64,000 nt of DNA from Pelolinea submarina (GCF_003966975.1 NZ_AP018437.1:3162001-3226000), one strand, 5' to 3'; numbered from the stretch's first letter, positions 38,334-48,559 are shown. Translations and numbers: made by a program. The notes: generated from the letters alone by a model not told the origin.

Positions 38334-41300
38334 CTATGGCGCAGGCGTGGCTTCATCCCCGTCGGAACCCCCAAAAGGCGTATTTGTCGGAACCAATTCC
38401 GGCGTTTCGGTTGCAATAATCGGCTCCGCAGTAGGTGGTATGGGCGTTAGTGTGGGTATTACTGTCATGGTAGGCGTTAATGTCGGCACCAGCAGGTTCA
38501 GATGAATACGTTTTTCAGCGAAAGTTCCCTTGGTACTCTCCATATATATGCGCAGGGTGATGCGGGTGGCATCGGCCTCGTACACATCCCAGCTAATGAG
38601 GTGCTTGGGTTGGTCGTATTGCTCGGTACTGCTCATCAGTGTCTTCCATTTTGTCGGATTATTGCCCACCCCATATTGCAGTTTGAATTCTTTAAAATTC
38701 TTGGTCGCGTTAACCACCGCATAAATATCCACATAAGGTGTGCTGATATCGCCATCCTCATCCAGGCCCACAAAAATGATGGTCGGGCGCGGGCTGTCGC
38801 CGCTGCATTCCTCCTGCGGGGTAAATACCAGTGGAGAGGAAAAACCCATATCTTTGGCCCAGGTTTTACCCGCGTCATTCCCGGTCAGCCACTTAATGGC
38901 CCAGGGATCGCTGACATTGACCGTCTTTTTCTCTTCAACGTACTCGGAGCAGGCCGAGCTGGCCTTCAGGTTCGTCCAGGTATCCACTTCCACATCTTTC
39001 CACAGGTCATCCTTCTTGTCCAGCGGCGGCTGGCCGTCGGCAAAGAGCTCTTTGGTTTCGCTGGGGCAGTTTGACGAAGGTGAAGCGCCGGAAGCAGCGC
39101 ATATCGTTTGTCTCTGAACGGTATCCGGCTGAACGAATTCGGAAGGGCTGCCGCCCCAATAGTAACCCACCGCCCACTGCATGACATTCGCCCACAACGG
39201 CGCCGCGCCGGTCACACCGCTGATGTTGGACATGGGGGTGTAATCGGCATTGCCAATCCACACGCCGATGGCGATATCAGGGGTATATCCCAACGTCCAG
39301 TTATCGCGGAAATCATTGGTTGTGCCAGTTTTCACCGCCGCGCTGAAGGGCAGCTTCAGCACAGAATTCGAACCGAACGCTGGTGTGCGTGCCTGGTTAT
39401 CGGAAAGGATGTTGCTGATCAAGTAAGCATGGTCTCGGCTGATGGTCTGTTCCGCCGCAGGGGTCTCATGCTGGTAAACGATATTTCCGCTGTGGTCCTC
39501 GATGCGTTCAATGGAATAAGGCGCCATGCGCTGGCCCTGGTTAGCAAAAACGGCGTAGGCTCCGGTTAATTCCAGCAGCGAAACGTCCCCGCCGCCCAGG
39601 GTGAGCGACAGGCCGTAATCATCGCGCGTCAGGGTGGTAATGCCCATGCGTTCGGCAAAGGCGATAAAACCTTCTTTTTCCGTCGTTGCAGGATCGTCAT
39701 AGATACCCACAAAATTCAGGGTCTTCACAGCCGGAATATTATAGGAATTCGCCAGCGCGGTACGCGCCAATACCGGGCCGTGGTATTTACCGTCGTAGTT
39801 AACCGGTTTGTATGGATCGCGGGTATCGTCCGGGTCTCCGGAAGGCGGAAATTCACTGGCTACGTCCCAAATCAGGGTGGCCGGTGTCCAACCCTTTTCA
39901 AAGGCGGCTGTGTACGTGAGGGGTTTGATGGATGATCCGGGTTGGCGCGGTGCGATCGCCATATTGACCTGGCCGGAAATGGCTTCGCTAAAGAAATCGG
40001 CCGAACCGACCATCGCCAGAATCTGCCCGCTGGAAGGCTGAATGGCTACCAGCGCGCCATCCGTGGCGTTATTGGCTGCCAGCGCGTCCACCTGTTCAGT
40101 CAAACTGGCTTGCGCATAATCCTGCAGGGTTGGATCCAGTGTGGTGTACACGCGGAAACCGGAACGGTAGATGGTCTGCGGGTCGTATTGTGCTTCCAGT
40201 TGGGTACGAATATAGTTGACCCAGTGCGGGTAAGGCATGTTGATGTTGTGGTACTCAAAGACGGTGTTGTCAATCTCCTGCGCGGCCGCCACAGCCTCAT
40301 TCAGCGTCACACAAATAGGTACGTTGGACTGGTTTACGCGGATGCAGTTGCGTTCGCTGCTGAATTGAACCATCAGGCCCAACACATCTGACTGGCGGAG
40401 TTCGGCCGCGTCGCGGTTGGTATACACGTCATATACCGCCGGCGCCTGCGGCAGGCCGGCCAGGAAGGAAGCTTCGGCCAGGTTCAGTTGGCCGGCAGTG
40501 GTGCTGAAATAGGTCTCGGCCGCGGCTTCGATGCCGTAGGCCAGGTTGCCGTAATAGATTTCATTTAAGTACAGTTCCAAAATTTCATCTTTGCTGTAGC
40601 GCCGGGTAATCTCAGCCGCCAGCACGATCTCGCGCGCTTTGCGCTGGGTAGTGATCTGGTTGCGTTCCTCAGGCGAGAGCAGCAGCGTGCGTGCCAACTG
40701 CTGGGTAATGGTCGAAGCGCCGGAAACCACCTCCCCGCTGGTGTAGTTCTGCCAGAACGCGCGCACAATACCCAGCGGATCGAAACCGGGGTTGGTATAG
40801 AAGTCTTTATCTTCGGTGGCAATCGTCGCGGCGATCAGGAAGGGCGAGACATCATCCAGTGTCGTGTAGGTTCGGCGCCCGGCATTCGGATCAAGGATCT
40901 CGTAAATCAGGTTACCGTTGCGGTCATAAATGCGCGTTGTCTCGAATTGAGAGGCATACTGGCGCAGGTCCTCGACGCTGGGCAAGCCGGCCGCTATGGT
41001 GAAATATTGGATCAATATAAAGGAAAGGCCCAGAATCGTGACGATAACAAAGCTAAAAGCCAGAATAACCAACCCTCTTACCAGGCAGCCGGATTTCCCG
41101 GTGCCGGAAGAACGCGGCGGTTTGCGGTGGCCGCGGCCGCCGCTCCCCAGGCGGGGCAGTTGAATGCTGCCAATCCAATTAGCCGCTCGATCCACTGCAT
41201 CTTTCAGGAGGTCGGAGGCATTATCCAGAAATTCGTCCCATGCAGAGGGCTGCGCATCAGGTTCTTCCGGGATGGGAATTCGCTGCGTATCACCGGATAT

Positions 41301-41528
41301 TGTCCTCCCCGCAGCTTCAGTCCTCTCTGCAGGTACCGCATCATTTGTGGGCAGCGAGGCAGGCTGCACTGCGGATTCCCGCGTGGGTTCTTCCAATGGC
41401 CGCCGCTCTGCCGGTTCTTGAGGCAAGCCTTGACCTTTCCGCTGGGACGCAGCCAGAATACGGCGTAGCCGTTGCGCCGGGGTTTCTTCTTCCGGATCTA
41501 TGGGATTTTGTTGGCTGTTATCTTCCAT
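38334..41528 (-). CDS. Class A penicillin-binding protein (PBP1A-type)
   Basis: This 1064-residue bifunctional peptidoglycan synthase begins with a cytoplasmic Pro/Glu-rich stretch of about 145 residues and one transmembrane helix. The glycosyltransferase-51 domain has ATEDKDFYTNPGFDP and STITQQLARTLLLS. The transpeptidase domain has the SxxK serine at residue 532 (PGSSIKPL), SYN as SxN, and KTG at residue 733. A Thr/Pro-rich tail follows a possible Ig-like domain. It lies between ptsH and AMMECR1 on the same strand. The long charged N-terminus is unusual for PBP1A. Confidence 0.95.
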   Translation of the reverse strand: MEDNSQQNPIDPEEETPAQRLRRILAASQRKGQGLPQEPAERRPLEEPTRESAVQPASLPTNDAVPAERTEAAGRTISGDTQRIPIPEEPDAQPSAWDEFLDNASDLLKDAVDRAANWIGSIQLPRLGSGGRGHRKPPRSSGTGKSGCLVRGLVILAFSFVIVTILGLSFILIQYFTIAAGLPSVEDLRQYASQFETTRIYDRNGNLIYEILDPNAGRRTYTTLDDVSPFLIAATIATEDKDFYTNPGFDPLGIVRAFWQNYTSGEVVSGASTITQQLARTLLLSPEERNQITTQRKAREIVLAAEITRRYSKDEILELYLNEIYYGNLAYGIEAAAETYFSTTAGQLNLAEASFLAGLPQAPAVYDVYTNRDAAELRQSDVLGLMVQFSSERNCIRVNQSNVPICVTLNEAVAAAQEIDNTVFEYHNINMPYPHWVNYIRTQLEAQYDPQTIYRSGFRVYTTLDPTLQDYAQASLTEQVDALAANNATDGALVAIQPSSGQILAMVGSADFFSEAISGQVNMAIAPRQPGSSIKPLTYTAAFEKGWTPATLIWDVASEFPPSGDPDDTRDPYKPVNYDGKYHGPVLARTALANSYNIPAVKTLNFVGIYDDPATTEKEGFIAFAERMGITTLTRDDYGLSLTLGGGDVSLLELTGAYAVFANQGQRMAPYSIERIEDHSGNIVYQHETPAAEQTISRDHAYLISNILSDNQARTPAFGSNSVLKLPFSAAVKTGTTNDFRDNWTLGYTPDIAIGVWIGNADYTPMSNISGVTGAAPLWANVMQWAVGYYWGGSPSEFVQPDTVQRQTICAASGASPSSNCPSETKELFADGQPPLDKKDDLWKDVEVDTWTNLKASSACSEYVEEKKTVNVSDPWAIKWLTGNDAGKTWAKDMGFSSPLVFTPQEECSGDSPRPTIIFVGLDEDGDISTPYVDIYAVVNATKNFKEFKLQYGVGNNPTKWKTLMSSTEQYDQPKHLISWDVYEADATRITLRIYMESTKGTFAEKRIHLNLLVPTLTPTMTVIPTLTPIPPTAEPIIATETPELVPTNTPFGGSDGDEATPAP

Positions 41529-41539
41529 TCGACTCAGTT

Positions 41540-42118
41540 TTATTCTTCCTTAAATTCTTCCACTTGATAAATAGATACATCCAATTTGTGGATGCGCCAG
41601 TAATCAGAGGGAGCACCCATTTTAACGCACAAGTGGTCCAAGAAGTTCCGCGGGTCGGGCAATTTTTCCCAAACCTGCGGGAGAAAGGTCGCGCGCCGGA
41701 CACCGTCTCTAATTAAAACCCCGTCCAGGCCGGGTCGTAGCTGATCAATCAGGTCCTGCCAGTCTTCATATAACAGCGGTTGGGTGGGCGTCAATCGCGA
41801 TATTTCGATTTGCAGCAGCGGTACTTCTTCCGGCCGGACCGGCCTGAAACGGTAATCCTCCGAAGCCGCGGCGGCCGCGTGCTCTTGCACATCCAACACC
41901 AGCGGTTGATAGGCTTCCAGTGCACCGATGCATCCGCGCAACTGTTCGTCGATCGTAAGGGTCACAAAACTGGCGCCATCACGCTGCAAGTCTTCAGAAT
42001 AATCAGCCGGGTTCAACCGCGGCAGGCGCTGGCCCGCAGCTGTCTGTTGAATCGTATGCCTGGCAAGATCCAGCAGGGTCTTGCGATCGGCTTCACATAA
42101 AGTCTGCTCCAACTCCAT
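41540..42118 (-). CDS. AMMECR1 domain protein
   Basis: This protein of about 192 residues carries the AMMECR1 signature LRGCIGALE and FLPQVWEKL. I prefer the ATG ending at 42118, which has AAAGG 9 nt upstream, over the ATG at 42127, which abuts that site. The family often occurs with a MEMO-like protein and a radical SAM enzyme; neither partner is next to it here. Its molecular function is not established. It lies 11 nt upstream of the PBP start on the same strand. Confidence 0.88.
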   Translation of the reverse strand: MELEQTLCEADRKTLLDLARHTIQQTAAGQRLPRLNPADYSEDLQRDGASFVTLTIDEQLRGCIGALEAYQPLVLDVQEHAAAAASEDYRFRPVRPEEVPLLQIEISRLTPTQPLLYEDWQDLIDQLRPGLDGVLIRDGVRRATFLPQVWEKLPDPRNFLDHLCVKMGAPSDYWRIHKLDVSIYQVEEFKEE

Positions 42119-42275
42119 GGCATCCATCCTTTCCCATCATTCCATACTCTTAATTTTACAAACACAATGGCCTGCTTCAGTTATAATCTTCATAATACGG
42201 AATAGCAATAACCGTCCAAGCGGAATTATACATTCCGTAAAGATGAATGGATTGATGGTTAAAGAGAATCAGTAA

Positions 42276-43097
42276 ATGGAAAATCCACTACCTGAAGAAC
42301 CACTGGAAGAACCGATTGAAACGCCTAAGGACGAAGCGGCGGATGACGCCGGTGATGAGAGCGATTCACCCAGACGGCAATCGTCCTACACGGTGATGAA
42401 CGGCGTGCAGACTGTGGTCAGTATTGCGCTGGTCATGGCTACCCTCCTGACGTTGTGGAATCCGCGCAAGGTATTCAATACACCCAGCCTGGCTGCCCTG
42501 GTGGAAGCCGGGGCGACCGAATCCGCGTTGAAAGCGGAGGAAAAAGCCAAAGATGAACGCAGCCAGCATATCGGCATTTTGGCGGGACACCTAGAAGACA
42601 GCAACCCCGGCGAAGTCTGCCAGGATGGTACAGTCGAATCGGATATTAACGAGGCAATCGCCACGCTCGTCAGCCAAAAACTGGAAGATCTGGGATACAT
42701 CGTGGATGAATTTCCGGAATACGACCTGGAATTGTTGAACTACGAAGGCGCCGCGTTCATCGCCCTGTATACCGGCTCCTGTGCGGAAAACCCGCTGCCT
42801 CCCAGCGGTTTCAGCATTGGCGGCAGTTACTCCGCCCAGAATCCCGAATTGGTAGACCAACTGGCCACCTGTCTGGCGCAAGAATACCAGCAGGCAACCG
42901 GCTTGCCCTTTACATACGAAGTCATCAACGCTGAAGATACCTCTTATCATATTTTCCGCGATATCAGCGTGAATACTCCAGCGGTGCGGTTGGAGATGGG
43001 TTCTCTAAAAACCGACCGCGCTATATTGACGAATCATTCCGACCAGGTTACGGAGGGAATTGTTGCCGGAATCCAATGCTTCCTGAATGCCGAATAA
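42276..43097 (+). CDS. Membrane-anchored N-acetylmuramoyl-L-alanine amidase-like protein, degenerate
   Basis: This 273-residue protein has an acidic N-terminus, one transmembrane helix (VVSIALVMATLLTLW) and an amidase_3-like domain. Of the expected zinc ligands, His105 (LAGH), Glu121 and Glu240 (RLEMGS) are present. The second histidine, normally in an IHAN motif, is replaced by Tyr165 (FIALYTGS). It may be inactive or act as a regulator or binder of peptidoglycan. It starts a run of three wall genes. Confidence 0.65.
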   Translation: MENPLPEEPLEEPIETPKDEAADDAGDESDSPRRQSSYTVMNGVQTVVSIALVMATLLTLWNPRKVFNTPSLAALVEAGATESALKAEEKAKDERSQHIGILAGHLEDSNPGEVCQDGTVESDINEAIATLVSQKLEDLGYIVDEFPEYDLELLNYEGAAFIALYTGSCAENPLPPSGFSIGGSYSAQNPELVDQLATCLAQEYQQATGLPFTYEVINAEDTSYHIFRDISVNTPAVRLEMGSLKTDRAILTNHSDQVTEGIVAGIQCFLNAE

Positions 43098-43106
43098 AAA
43101 ATAATA

Positions 43107-43721
43107 ATGAACCGATTGATTGAACCCCAACACCGCGCCCAAACCAGGCGGCAGCCGTTTCTTCTATCCGCGGCCGCAGTTTTGCTTTTCATGGCAGCCG
43201 CTTTGATCCTGTTCTGCCTGCAAGTCCCCATGGTATACGCGCAGAATCTCGGCGGCGAGAATTCGGCAGGCCTTCAGATAGAAGCAACGCCCTCGCAAAC
43301 GCCCGATAAATATTTCGCCGATTACTTTGCGCATTCCTGGGATATTCCGGAGGAAGCTTCGGCTGGCAACAATTTCTGGATCGAGGTTGATTTGAACACC
43401 CAAACCTTGTTCGCGTACCGCGGCAACCAGATCATCAACGCATTCCTGATTTCCAGCGGTACGGAAGCTTTCCCAACCGTGACCGGCACTTATCAAATCT
43501 ACGCCAAGTACAGCCAGTACACCATGCGCGGGCCTGATTATGATATTCCGGATGTGCCCTATACCATGTTCTTCTACAAAGGTTATTCCATCCACGGCAC
43601 CTACTGGCACCACAATTTCGGTACGGAAATGAGCCGGGGCTGTGTAAATATGAAAACCGAGGAAGCTGCCTGGATTTATGAAAACGCACCGGTTGGTACT
43701 TACATATTCATCCATAATTAA
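43107..43721 (+). CDS. L,D-transpeptidase (YkuD domain), short form
   Basis: This 204-residue protein has an N-terminal hydrophobic anchor and a YkuD domain. The catalytic motif is HGTYW...SRGCVNM, with His163 and Cys179. It cross-links peptidoglycan through 3-3 links or attaches proteins to it. It begins 9 nt after the amidase-like gene. Confidence 0.92.
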   Translation: MNRLIEPQHRAQTRRQPFLLSAAAVLLFMAAALILFCLQVPMVYAQNLGGENSAGLQIEATPSQTPDKYFADYFAHSWDIPEEASAGNNFWIEVDLNTQTLFAYRGNQIINAFLISSGTEAFPTVTGTYQIYAKYSQYTMRGPDYDIPDVPYTMFFYKGYSIHGTYWHHNFGTEMSRGCVNMKTEEAAWIYENAPVGTYIFIHN

Positions 43722-43739
43722 TATACGGAAAACTATCCG

Positions 43740-44795
43740 ATGAAGATTGAAAACATAAACCGCCGTGATTTCCTAAAATATTCCGCTCTATACTCCGCAG
43801 GACTGTGGATGGCCGGCAGCCGGGCAGGCTCTAAATTTGCGGGATTGCATAAAGCTGATACGGACGCATCCAAATTGGGCCGGGTGCTCTTCGATGATAT
43901 CTCGGTGTTTGCCCAACCCAATCCGGACAGCCAGGTCCTGAAAACACTGATGTTTAATGATCTGGTGGAGTATCGTTACGAACAGGCGGTTCAGAATAGT
44001 CATCCGCATAAGGAAATTTGGTGCCGCCTGACCGACAGCGGCTACGTTCCATACAAATACCTGCAACCTGTGGAAAATCAAATCAACGAACGGGTGCTGG
44101 ATATTCCCTCCGGGGGCCAGCTGGCCGAGATTACGGTGCCGTTTACAACCGCCGTGGTTGATCAATATAAACAGAATCAACGGGTAAAAGAAGACCAGAT
44201 GTTCTTTTACGGATCTACCCATTGGATTTACGGGTTGGGGAAAGATGAAGCCGGAACGTACTACTATAAGGTCCAGGAGGATCGCTGGGAAGATTCATTT
44301 TACGTTGACGCGACCCATATGCGTTTGATTGCGGAAGACGAACTGGCGCCCACTTCCACGACGGGAGATCAGACCAAGAAAGTCATCCGCATCAACCTGA
44401 ATGAACAGTACCTGGTGGCCTACGAAAACGAACGGCCGGTTTTCATGTCCGCGTTATCGTCGGGGCAATTGACCGGAGATGTGGATTTAACCACGCCGCA
44501 GGGAAATTTCAAAGTAAATTACAAACGCCCTTCGCGTCACATGGTCCACACGGATCGTATCAGTATCAATGACAACGAATTGTACGGCGTGCCCTGGGTA
44601 TCTTATTTCACGGACAGCGGCATTGCTTTCCACGGCACTTATTGGCATAACGATTTCAGCCAGCCGAATAGTCACGGCTGTATCAACCTGCCCATTCCGG
44701 CAGCGCGCTGGATCTACCTGTGGACCCAGCCGGTGGTGCCTCCGCGTGAAAAGAAATACGTCTCCAATTCCGGCACCCGCGTGGAAGTGTATTAA
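43740..44795 (+). CDS. L,D-transpeptidase with Tat-like signal and SH3-like domain
   Basis: This 351-residue protein opens with INRRDFLKYSALY, a twin-arginine-like export signal. A bacterial SH3-like segment spans about residues 45-110, and the YkuD domain has HGTYWHND...SHGCINL with Cys314. Export in a folded state is unusual for this family. It follows the shorter transpeptidase after 18 nt, so both probably act on the same wall. Confidence 0.9.
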   Translation: MKIENINRRDFLKYSALYSAGLWMAGSRAGSKFAGLHKADTDASKLGRVLFDDISVFAQPNPDSQVLKTLMFNDLVEYRYEQAVQNSHPHKEIWCRLTDSGYVPYKYLQPVENQINERVLDIPSGGQLAEITVPFTTAVVDQYKQNQRVKEDQMFFYGSTHWIYGLGKDEAGTYYYKVQEDRWEDSFYVDATHMRLIAEDELAPTSTTGDQTKKVIRINLNEQYLVAYENERPVFMSALSSGQLTGDVDLTTPQGNFKVNYKRPSRHMVHTDRISINDNELYGVPWVSYFTDSGIAFHGTYWHNDFSQPNSHGCINLPIPAARWIYLWTQPVVPPREKKYVSNSGTRVEVY

Positions 44796-44851
44796 CATTC
44801 ATAGAAATTATTAAGACATTTTTTTCGCTATTGTCGTTAAAATGTTCGGAA

Positions 44852-45289
44852 ATGATGAACACAACTATGAATACAAAAGCAGTATTTGAAGGTCTGGTAT
44901 TTGATGAAGAAGACCAACAGCTGGCGATTTCGTTTGTAGGAAACGAAGCCTGCTATGTTATCAATGATGCTGGTTTTCTACGTCATATTTCATCCGAACA
45001 AATTGACCGGCAGGTGTTGAACGCCCTCTTCGGCCAGATTGAAGAAAACAAAGAAGCGATTACCGAACAAACAGTCAAAATGATTGGCCAGGATGACCTT
45101 TTCACGCATGCCATCATCCAAAATCAGCTCGAAAACGTGGATGAACAAATGGACAAGATCCTGGAAAATGGCCTGCCTGAAGCCGGCCGCTCCTATCTGG
45201 GAATGCTCGGTTTTAAGATTGTGGTCAATTACCACGGTGAAGTAATACGAGTAGAACAACCTGCGTTACCGGCAGAAGGTGATGAATAG
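44852..45289 (+). CDS. Small conserved-looking protein of unknown function
   Basis: This protein has about 145 residues, counted from ATG 44852; upstream starts (TTG 44831) or ATG 44867 are possible, and no clear ribosome site decides. It is acidic, helical in appearance, with no motif I recognise and no membrane segment. It lies 37 nt upstream of the thioredoxin-TPR gene on the same strand, so a stress- or proteostasis-linked role is possible. Confidence 0.6.
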   Translation: MMNTTMNTKAVFEGLVFDEEDQQLAISFVGNEACYVINDAGFLRHISSEQIDRQVLNALFGQIEENKEAITEQTVKMIGQDDLFTHAIIQNQLENVDEQMDKILENGLPEAGRSYLGMLGFKIVVNYHGEVIRVEQPALPAEGDE

Positions 45290-45326
45290 CACCTGATCTG
45301 CAGGAGTATCAAAGGAGTAAAACCTT

Positions 45327-46163
45327 ATGAACGCAACCGACCATGTAATTAATGTCAATGAACTCAATTTTGAGTATGAAGTTGTCGCATATTCCCAGAA
45401 CATTCCTGTCCTGGTTGATTTTTGGGCTGAGTGGTGCAAACCCTGCCAAGTCCTTGGACCAACCCTCGAAAAGATCGTCAACGAAGCCAACGGCGGTCTG
45501 CGCCTGGCCAAAGTAAATATCGACCAAAACCCCAATCTGGCTACACAATACAATGTACGCAGTATCCCAACCGTGAAAGCCTTTATAAATGGGCAGGTGG
45601 TGGCGGAGTTCGTCGGCATGCAGCCCGAAAGCCGGCTGCGCGAGTTTATCAGCAATCTGACCCCGCCCAGCCCGTTGGAGCTGGACATCAAAAAAGGTCA
45701 GGGATTGCTGCTCGGGCAGAACTGGAGTGAAGCCGAATCCGTCCTGCGCGCTGCGCTGGAACAAAAACCGGACTCGCTCCCCATTCAACTCGCATTAGCC
45801 AAAGCGCTGCTGGCTCAAAACCAGGCAGAAGAAGCAAAATCATTATTAGATGAAATTCCCTCCGGACGCGAATATGCCCAGGCCGAAATATTAATCCCAT
45901 ACGCGCAAAGTTTACTGGACGCGCAGCATGACCTGCTGCCCGACGAAAGCACGCTGGACGCCATCTTCAAGAACAGCCTGCGTCTGGCCGGTCAGGGGAA
46001 ATTTCCCATCGCGTTGGATGGGCTTTTGGATATTCTACGCGAGGATAAACGCTATCAAAACGGACGGGTACGCCAGATTATCCTGGCTATCCTGGAAATC
46101 ATGGGTGAGGAAGACCCGCAAACCCGCGATTATCGCGCGGAGTTAAATTCAGTGCTGTTCTAA
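45327..46163 (+). CDS. Thioredoxin-TPR co-chaperone-like protein (CnoX/YbbN-like)
   Basis: This 278-residue protein has a thioredoxin fold with redox motif WCKPC (about residues 36-40) and the cis-proline in SIPT. It is followed by tetratricopeptide repeats from about residue 115. In E. coli CnoX the motif is degenerate, whereas here both cysteines are present. An AAGGAG site precedes the ATG. A perfect terminator follows the gene. Confidence 0.9.
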   Translation: MNATDHVINVNELNFEYEVVAYSQNIPVLVDFWAEWCKPCQVLGPTLEKIVNEANGGLRLAKVNIDQNPNLATQYNVRSIPTVKAFINGQVVAEFVGMQPESRLREFISNLTPPSPLELDIKKGQGLLLGQNWSEAESVLRAALEQKPDSLPIQLALAKALLAQNQAEEAKSLLDEIPSGREYAQAEILIPYAQSLLDAQHDLLPDESTLDAIFKNSLRLAGQGKFPIALDGLLDILREDKRYQNGRVRQIILAILEIMGEEDPQTRDYRAELNSVLF

Positions 46164-46192
46164 CAGCCATATAGATAAATCGAACAGAGGAA

Positions 46193-46222
46193 AAGGCTGC
46201 CTTGATCGGCAGCCTTTTTTTA
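46193..46222 (+). terminator. Strong rho-independent terminator
   Basis: AAGGCTGCC and GGCAGCCTT form a perfect 9-bp stem with a 6-nt loop, followed immediately by a run of T. It ends the thioredoxin-TPR transcript. Confidence 0.9.
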
Positions 46223-46310
46223 CTTCAAGCGAAATTACCCAATAGCATGGTAAATTTAAGCACATACAGCCATATTAAGATCACGCCCAAACAACCAGAA
46301 GAAAACAGGT

Positions 46311-48461
46311 ATGACCGCACTCTATTTCCTGATCAACGCAATTGAAACCGCCTTATTGGCAGTGTACTTTTACCTGTCTGGTTCAGCTCCCAGTGAGCAG
46401 GTATTCTTAGGCCTTTCCCCCGAACGACTGATCCTGGTGTGCGGGTTGGCAATTTTGGCATTGGCTTTCCTGGGTGCGGCAGTTCTGAGCCTAAAAAATG
46501 GCAATTGGCTCACCAGGCAAGTGCATACCTGCCTGAAAAACGAGCGCACCTGTTGGCGGATGCTGGCAGCCGGCCTGCTGATGACAGCGGCGGTCATCTT
46601 CCTCTTTACCCGCGGCCCACACACATTTGGCGATTGGAGCCAGGTTTACATTCAATTTCAACCGGTGCTTTCTTTAATATTTCTCTTCTCCATCCAAACT
46701 GTGCTGGTGCTTCTGGTTTGGATTGCGTTTCACTTCACGAATTTCAAACCGGAAAGCGACAAAGAAATTCGACGCATCTGGATAATTTTTGCTGCGCTCG
46801 CGGCTTTCAAATATTTTTTGGGGGCTGCAGGGGCTTACGGTCCCATCAACGGCGATGAGATGGAATATTTTTCGCTGACGTACTACCTCAGCCAGGGAAA
46901 CCTCTTTCAGGCGGTTGACCCAATCCATTATCCGCCTTTGTATCCCCTGCTTCTGACAACCACGCTGCCTTTTGGTTTTTATACCTTTGATTTGATCAAA
47001 GTCATCAACGTTCTGTTATCTTCCAGCATCGTCTTTCCCATCTACCTGATTTCCAGACGGTACATGAAAGCGGAACAAAGCCTGTTGGTGGTGCTGGGGG
47101 CCAGCCTGCTGCCCTTTCACCTGGTCTTTCCTCGCCGAATACAAAGCGAGAATTTATATTTCCCGTTATTCTATTGGGCATTGTATTTCATAGTCTCCGA
47201 CTCGCAAGATGAGCGCAGGCGTTCTGCCTGGGATATACTCAGCGGCGCTTTATTAGGACTGCTGTACTTAACCCGCTATATCACCCTGGCCCTTCTGCCC
47301 GTCTTCCTGCTGGGTTGGGGACTGAAAGTCAACCGGAATTCAGCCGGCTCGCAGCAGCGCGCCTCCCAATGGATCAGGCGTTTTCTATTGCTGGCTGCCT
47401 GCGGATTGGGATGCTATTTGCCCTGGATCACTGCGGGCCTTTCGCATGGATATACTTTTAAAGATACGCTCGGCCTTTTCATCACCGCCAGCGTGGAGAA
47501 TCCCCAACAACTCAGCTTTGCCAACCTGATGTTGTGGGTTTTGATTTACGCGGCTTACCTGGCTTTAATGGCAGCCCCAGTGCTGCCCTTCCTCGTCCTG
47601 CTGGTGCGCGATTTCTTCTCAAACCGGTTAGGCCGGGAAAGCAAACATTGGTTTATCTTATCCATTGCGCTTACCGCTGTTTACAGCGCCGCAGTCGTGC
47701 GCCATTCCTGGCGGGCCAACTACAACGCGGAGATCCCCATGAAGATCATGGGGCGTTACCTGATCTTTCTCGCGCCGATCTTTCTGATCTCGGCCATGCT
47801 CGCTCTACGCGAACGCAAAGAAAACGAAACACCCGCCGCACTACAGTACGGTTTATTGATGCTGATAATTCCGGCGGGGTTGATCAGCGGCGCTTACCTG
47901 CTGCTCATCCGCAAATCCATTCTTCCCATCAGCGCAGGCGCGCTGAATGCGCTGGGGGCGGTGGACGGCTATATGGTCGCTTTGATGGAAGAATTTTTCT
48001 TCCTCCTGCTTTTACCCTTATATGGCAGCTACCTGCTGCTCTATCTGAAGAAGAAGATCCCCGCGCTTCTGGCCGCGGCAGCCCTGGGTCTGGCAATTTT
48101 TTACCTGGCCGCGCTGCCTGCTTATCAGGGTGAGTTGAAAGATCAGCAGTATTACAACCGGATAGGCGAACAAACCGCCAAAGCACTTGCCGATCTGGAT
48201 ATTGATCCATCCGGCGCAGGTCTTCAACTCCTGCTGCCGAATGAACTGACATCCATTCAGAAACAGCAGATCTATATGACCGTGCAAGTCAGAGGTTTTC
48301 CGCTTCTGTCTCCGGCTTCGTATAATTCTATCCGGCAGTTTTCTGATCTCGAAGAAAACACGCTGGTAATCTGGGACAGTCAAAATGAATGGTCTTCACC
48401 ACAAGAGCCCATTCAAAGCCTTTCTCTGTCCGGTACACCTTATCTCCTCGAAGTGTTCTAA
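46311..48461 (+). CDS. GT-C type membrane glycosyltransferase, paralogue of the 167-1942 gene
   Basis: This 716-residue protein has about 14 hydrophobic segments. NGDEMEYFSL and YPPLYPLLL in the first extracytoplasmic region match the acidic and YPP motifs of the 167-1942 protein. Later RHSWRANYNAEIPMKIMGRY matches its RHSWRA.YN...GRY segment. It has extra N-terminal helices compared with that relative. A polyprenyl-linked sugar transferase role is inferred. No clear partner gene lies beside it. Confidence 0.72.
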   Translation: MTALYFLINAIETALLAVYFYLSGSAPSEQVFLGLSPERLILVCGLAILALAFLGAAVLSLKNGNWLTRQVHTCLKNERTCWRMLAAGLLMTAAVIFLFTRGPHTFGDWSQVYIQFQPVLSLIFLFSIQTVLVLLVWIAFHFTNFKPESDKEIRRIWIIFAALAAFKYFLGAAGAYGPINGDEMEYFSLTYYLSQGNLFQAVDPIHYPPLYPLLLTTTLPFGFYTFDLIKVINVLLSSSIVFPIYLISRRYMKAEQSLLVVLGASLLPFHLVFPRRIQSENLYFPLFYWALYFIVSDSQDERRRSAWDILSGALLGLLYLTRYITLALLPVFLLGWGLKVNRNSAGSQQRASQWIRRFLLLAACGLGCYLPWITAGLSHGYTFKDTLGLFITASVENPQQLSFANLMLWVLIYAAYLALMAAPVLPFLVLLVRDFFSNRLGRESKHWFILSIALTAVYSAAVVRHSWRANYNAEIPMKIMGRYLIFLAPIFLISAMLALRERKENETPAALQYGLLMLIIPAGLISGAYLLLIRKSILPISAGALNALGAVDGYMVALMEEFFFLLLLPLYGSYLLLYLKKKIPALLAAAALGLAIFYLAALPAYQGELKDQQYYNRIGEQTAKALADLDIDPSGAGLQLLLPNELTSIQKQQIYMTVQVRGFPLLSPASYNSIRQFSDLEENTLVIWDSQNEWSSPQEPIQSLSLSGTPYLLEVF

Positions 48462-48511
48462 ATTTCCTCCCTTTTCCATTTACTTTATCCATCCGATTCC
48501 CTTAAAAAAGA

Positions 48512-48540
48512 TTGTCATACAATCTTTATTTGGATATAAT
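48512..48540 (+). promoter_or_regulatory. Promoter of the methyltransferase gene
   Basis: TTGTCA (48512-48517) and TATAAT (48535-48540) are 17 nt apart. The transcript would start near 48547, so the true start codon is ATG 48560, not the upstream in-frame TTG that lies within the -35. Confidence 0.85.
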
Positions 48541-48559
48541 ATGCCAAGGAATTCTTTCC

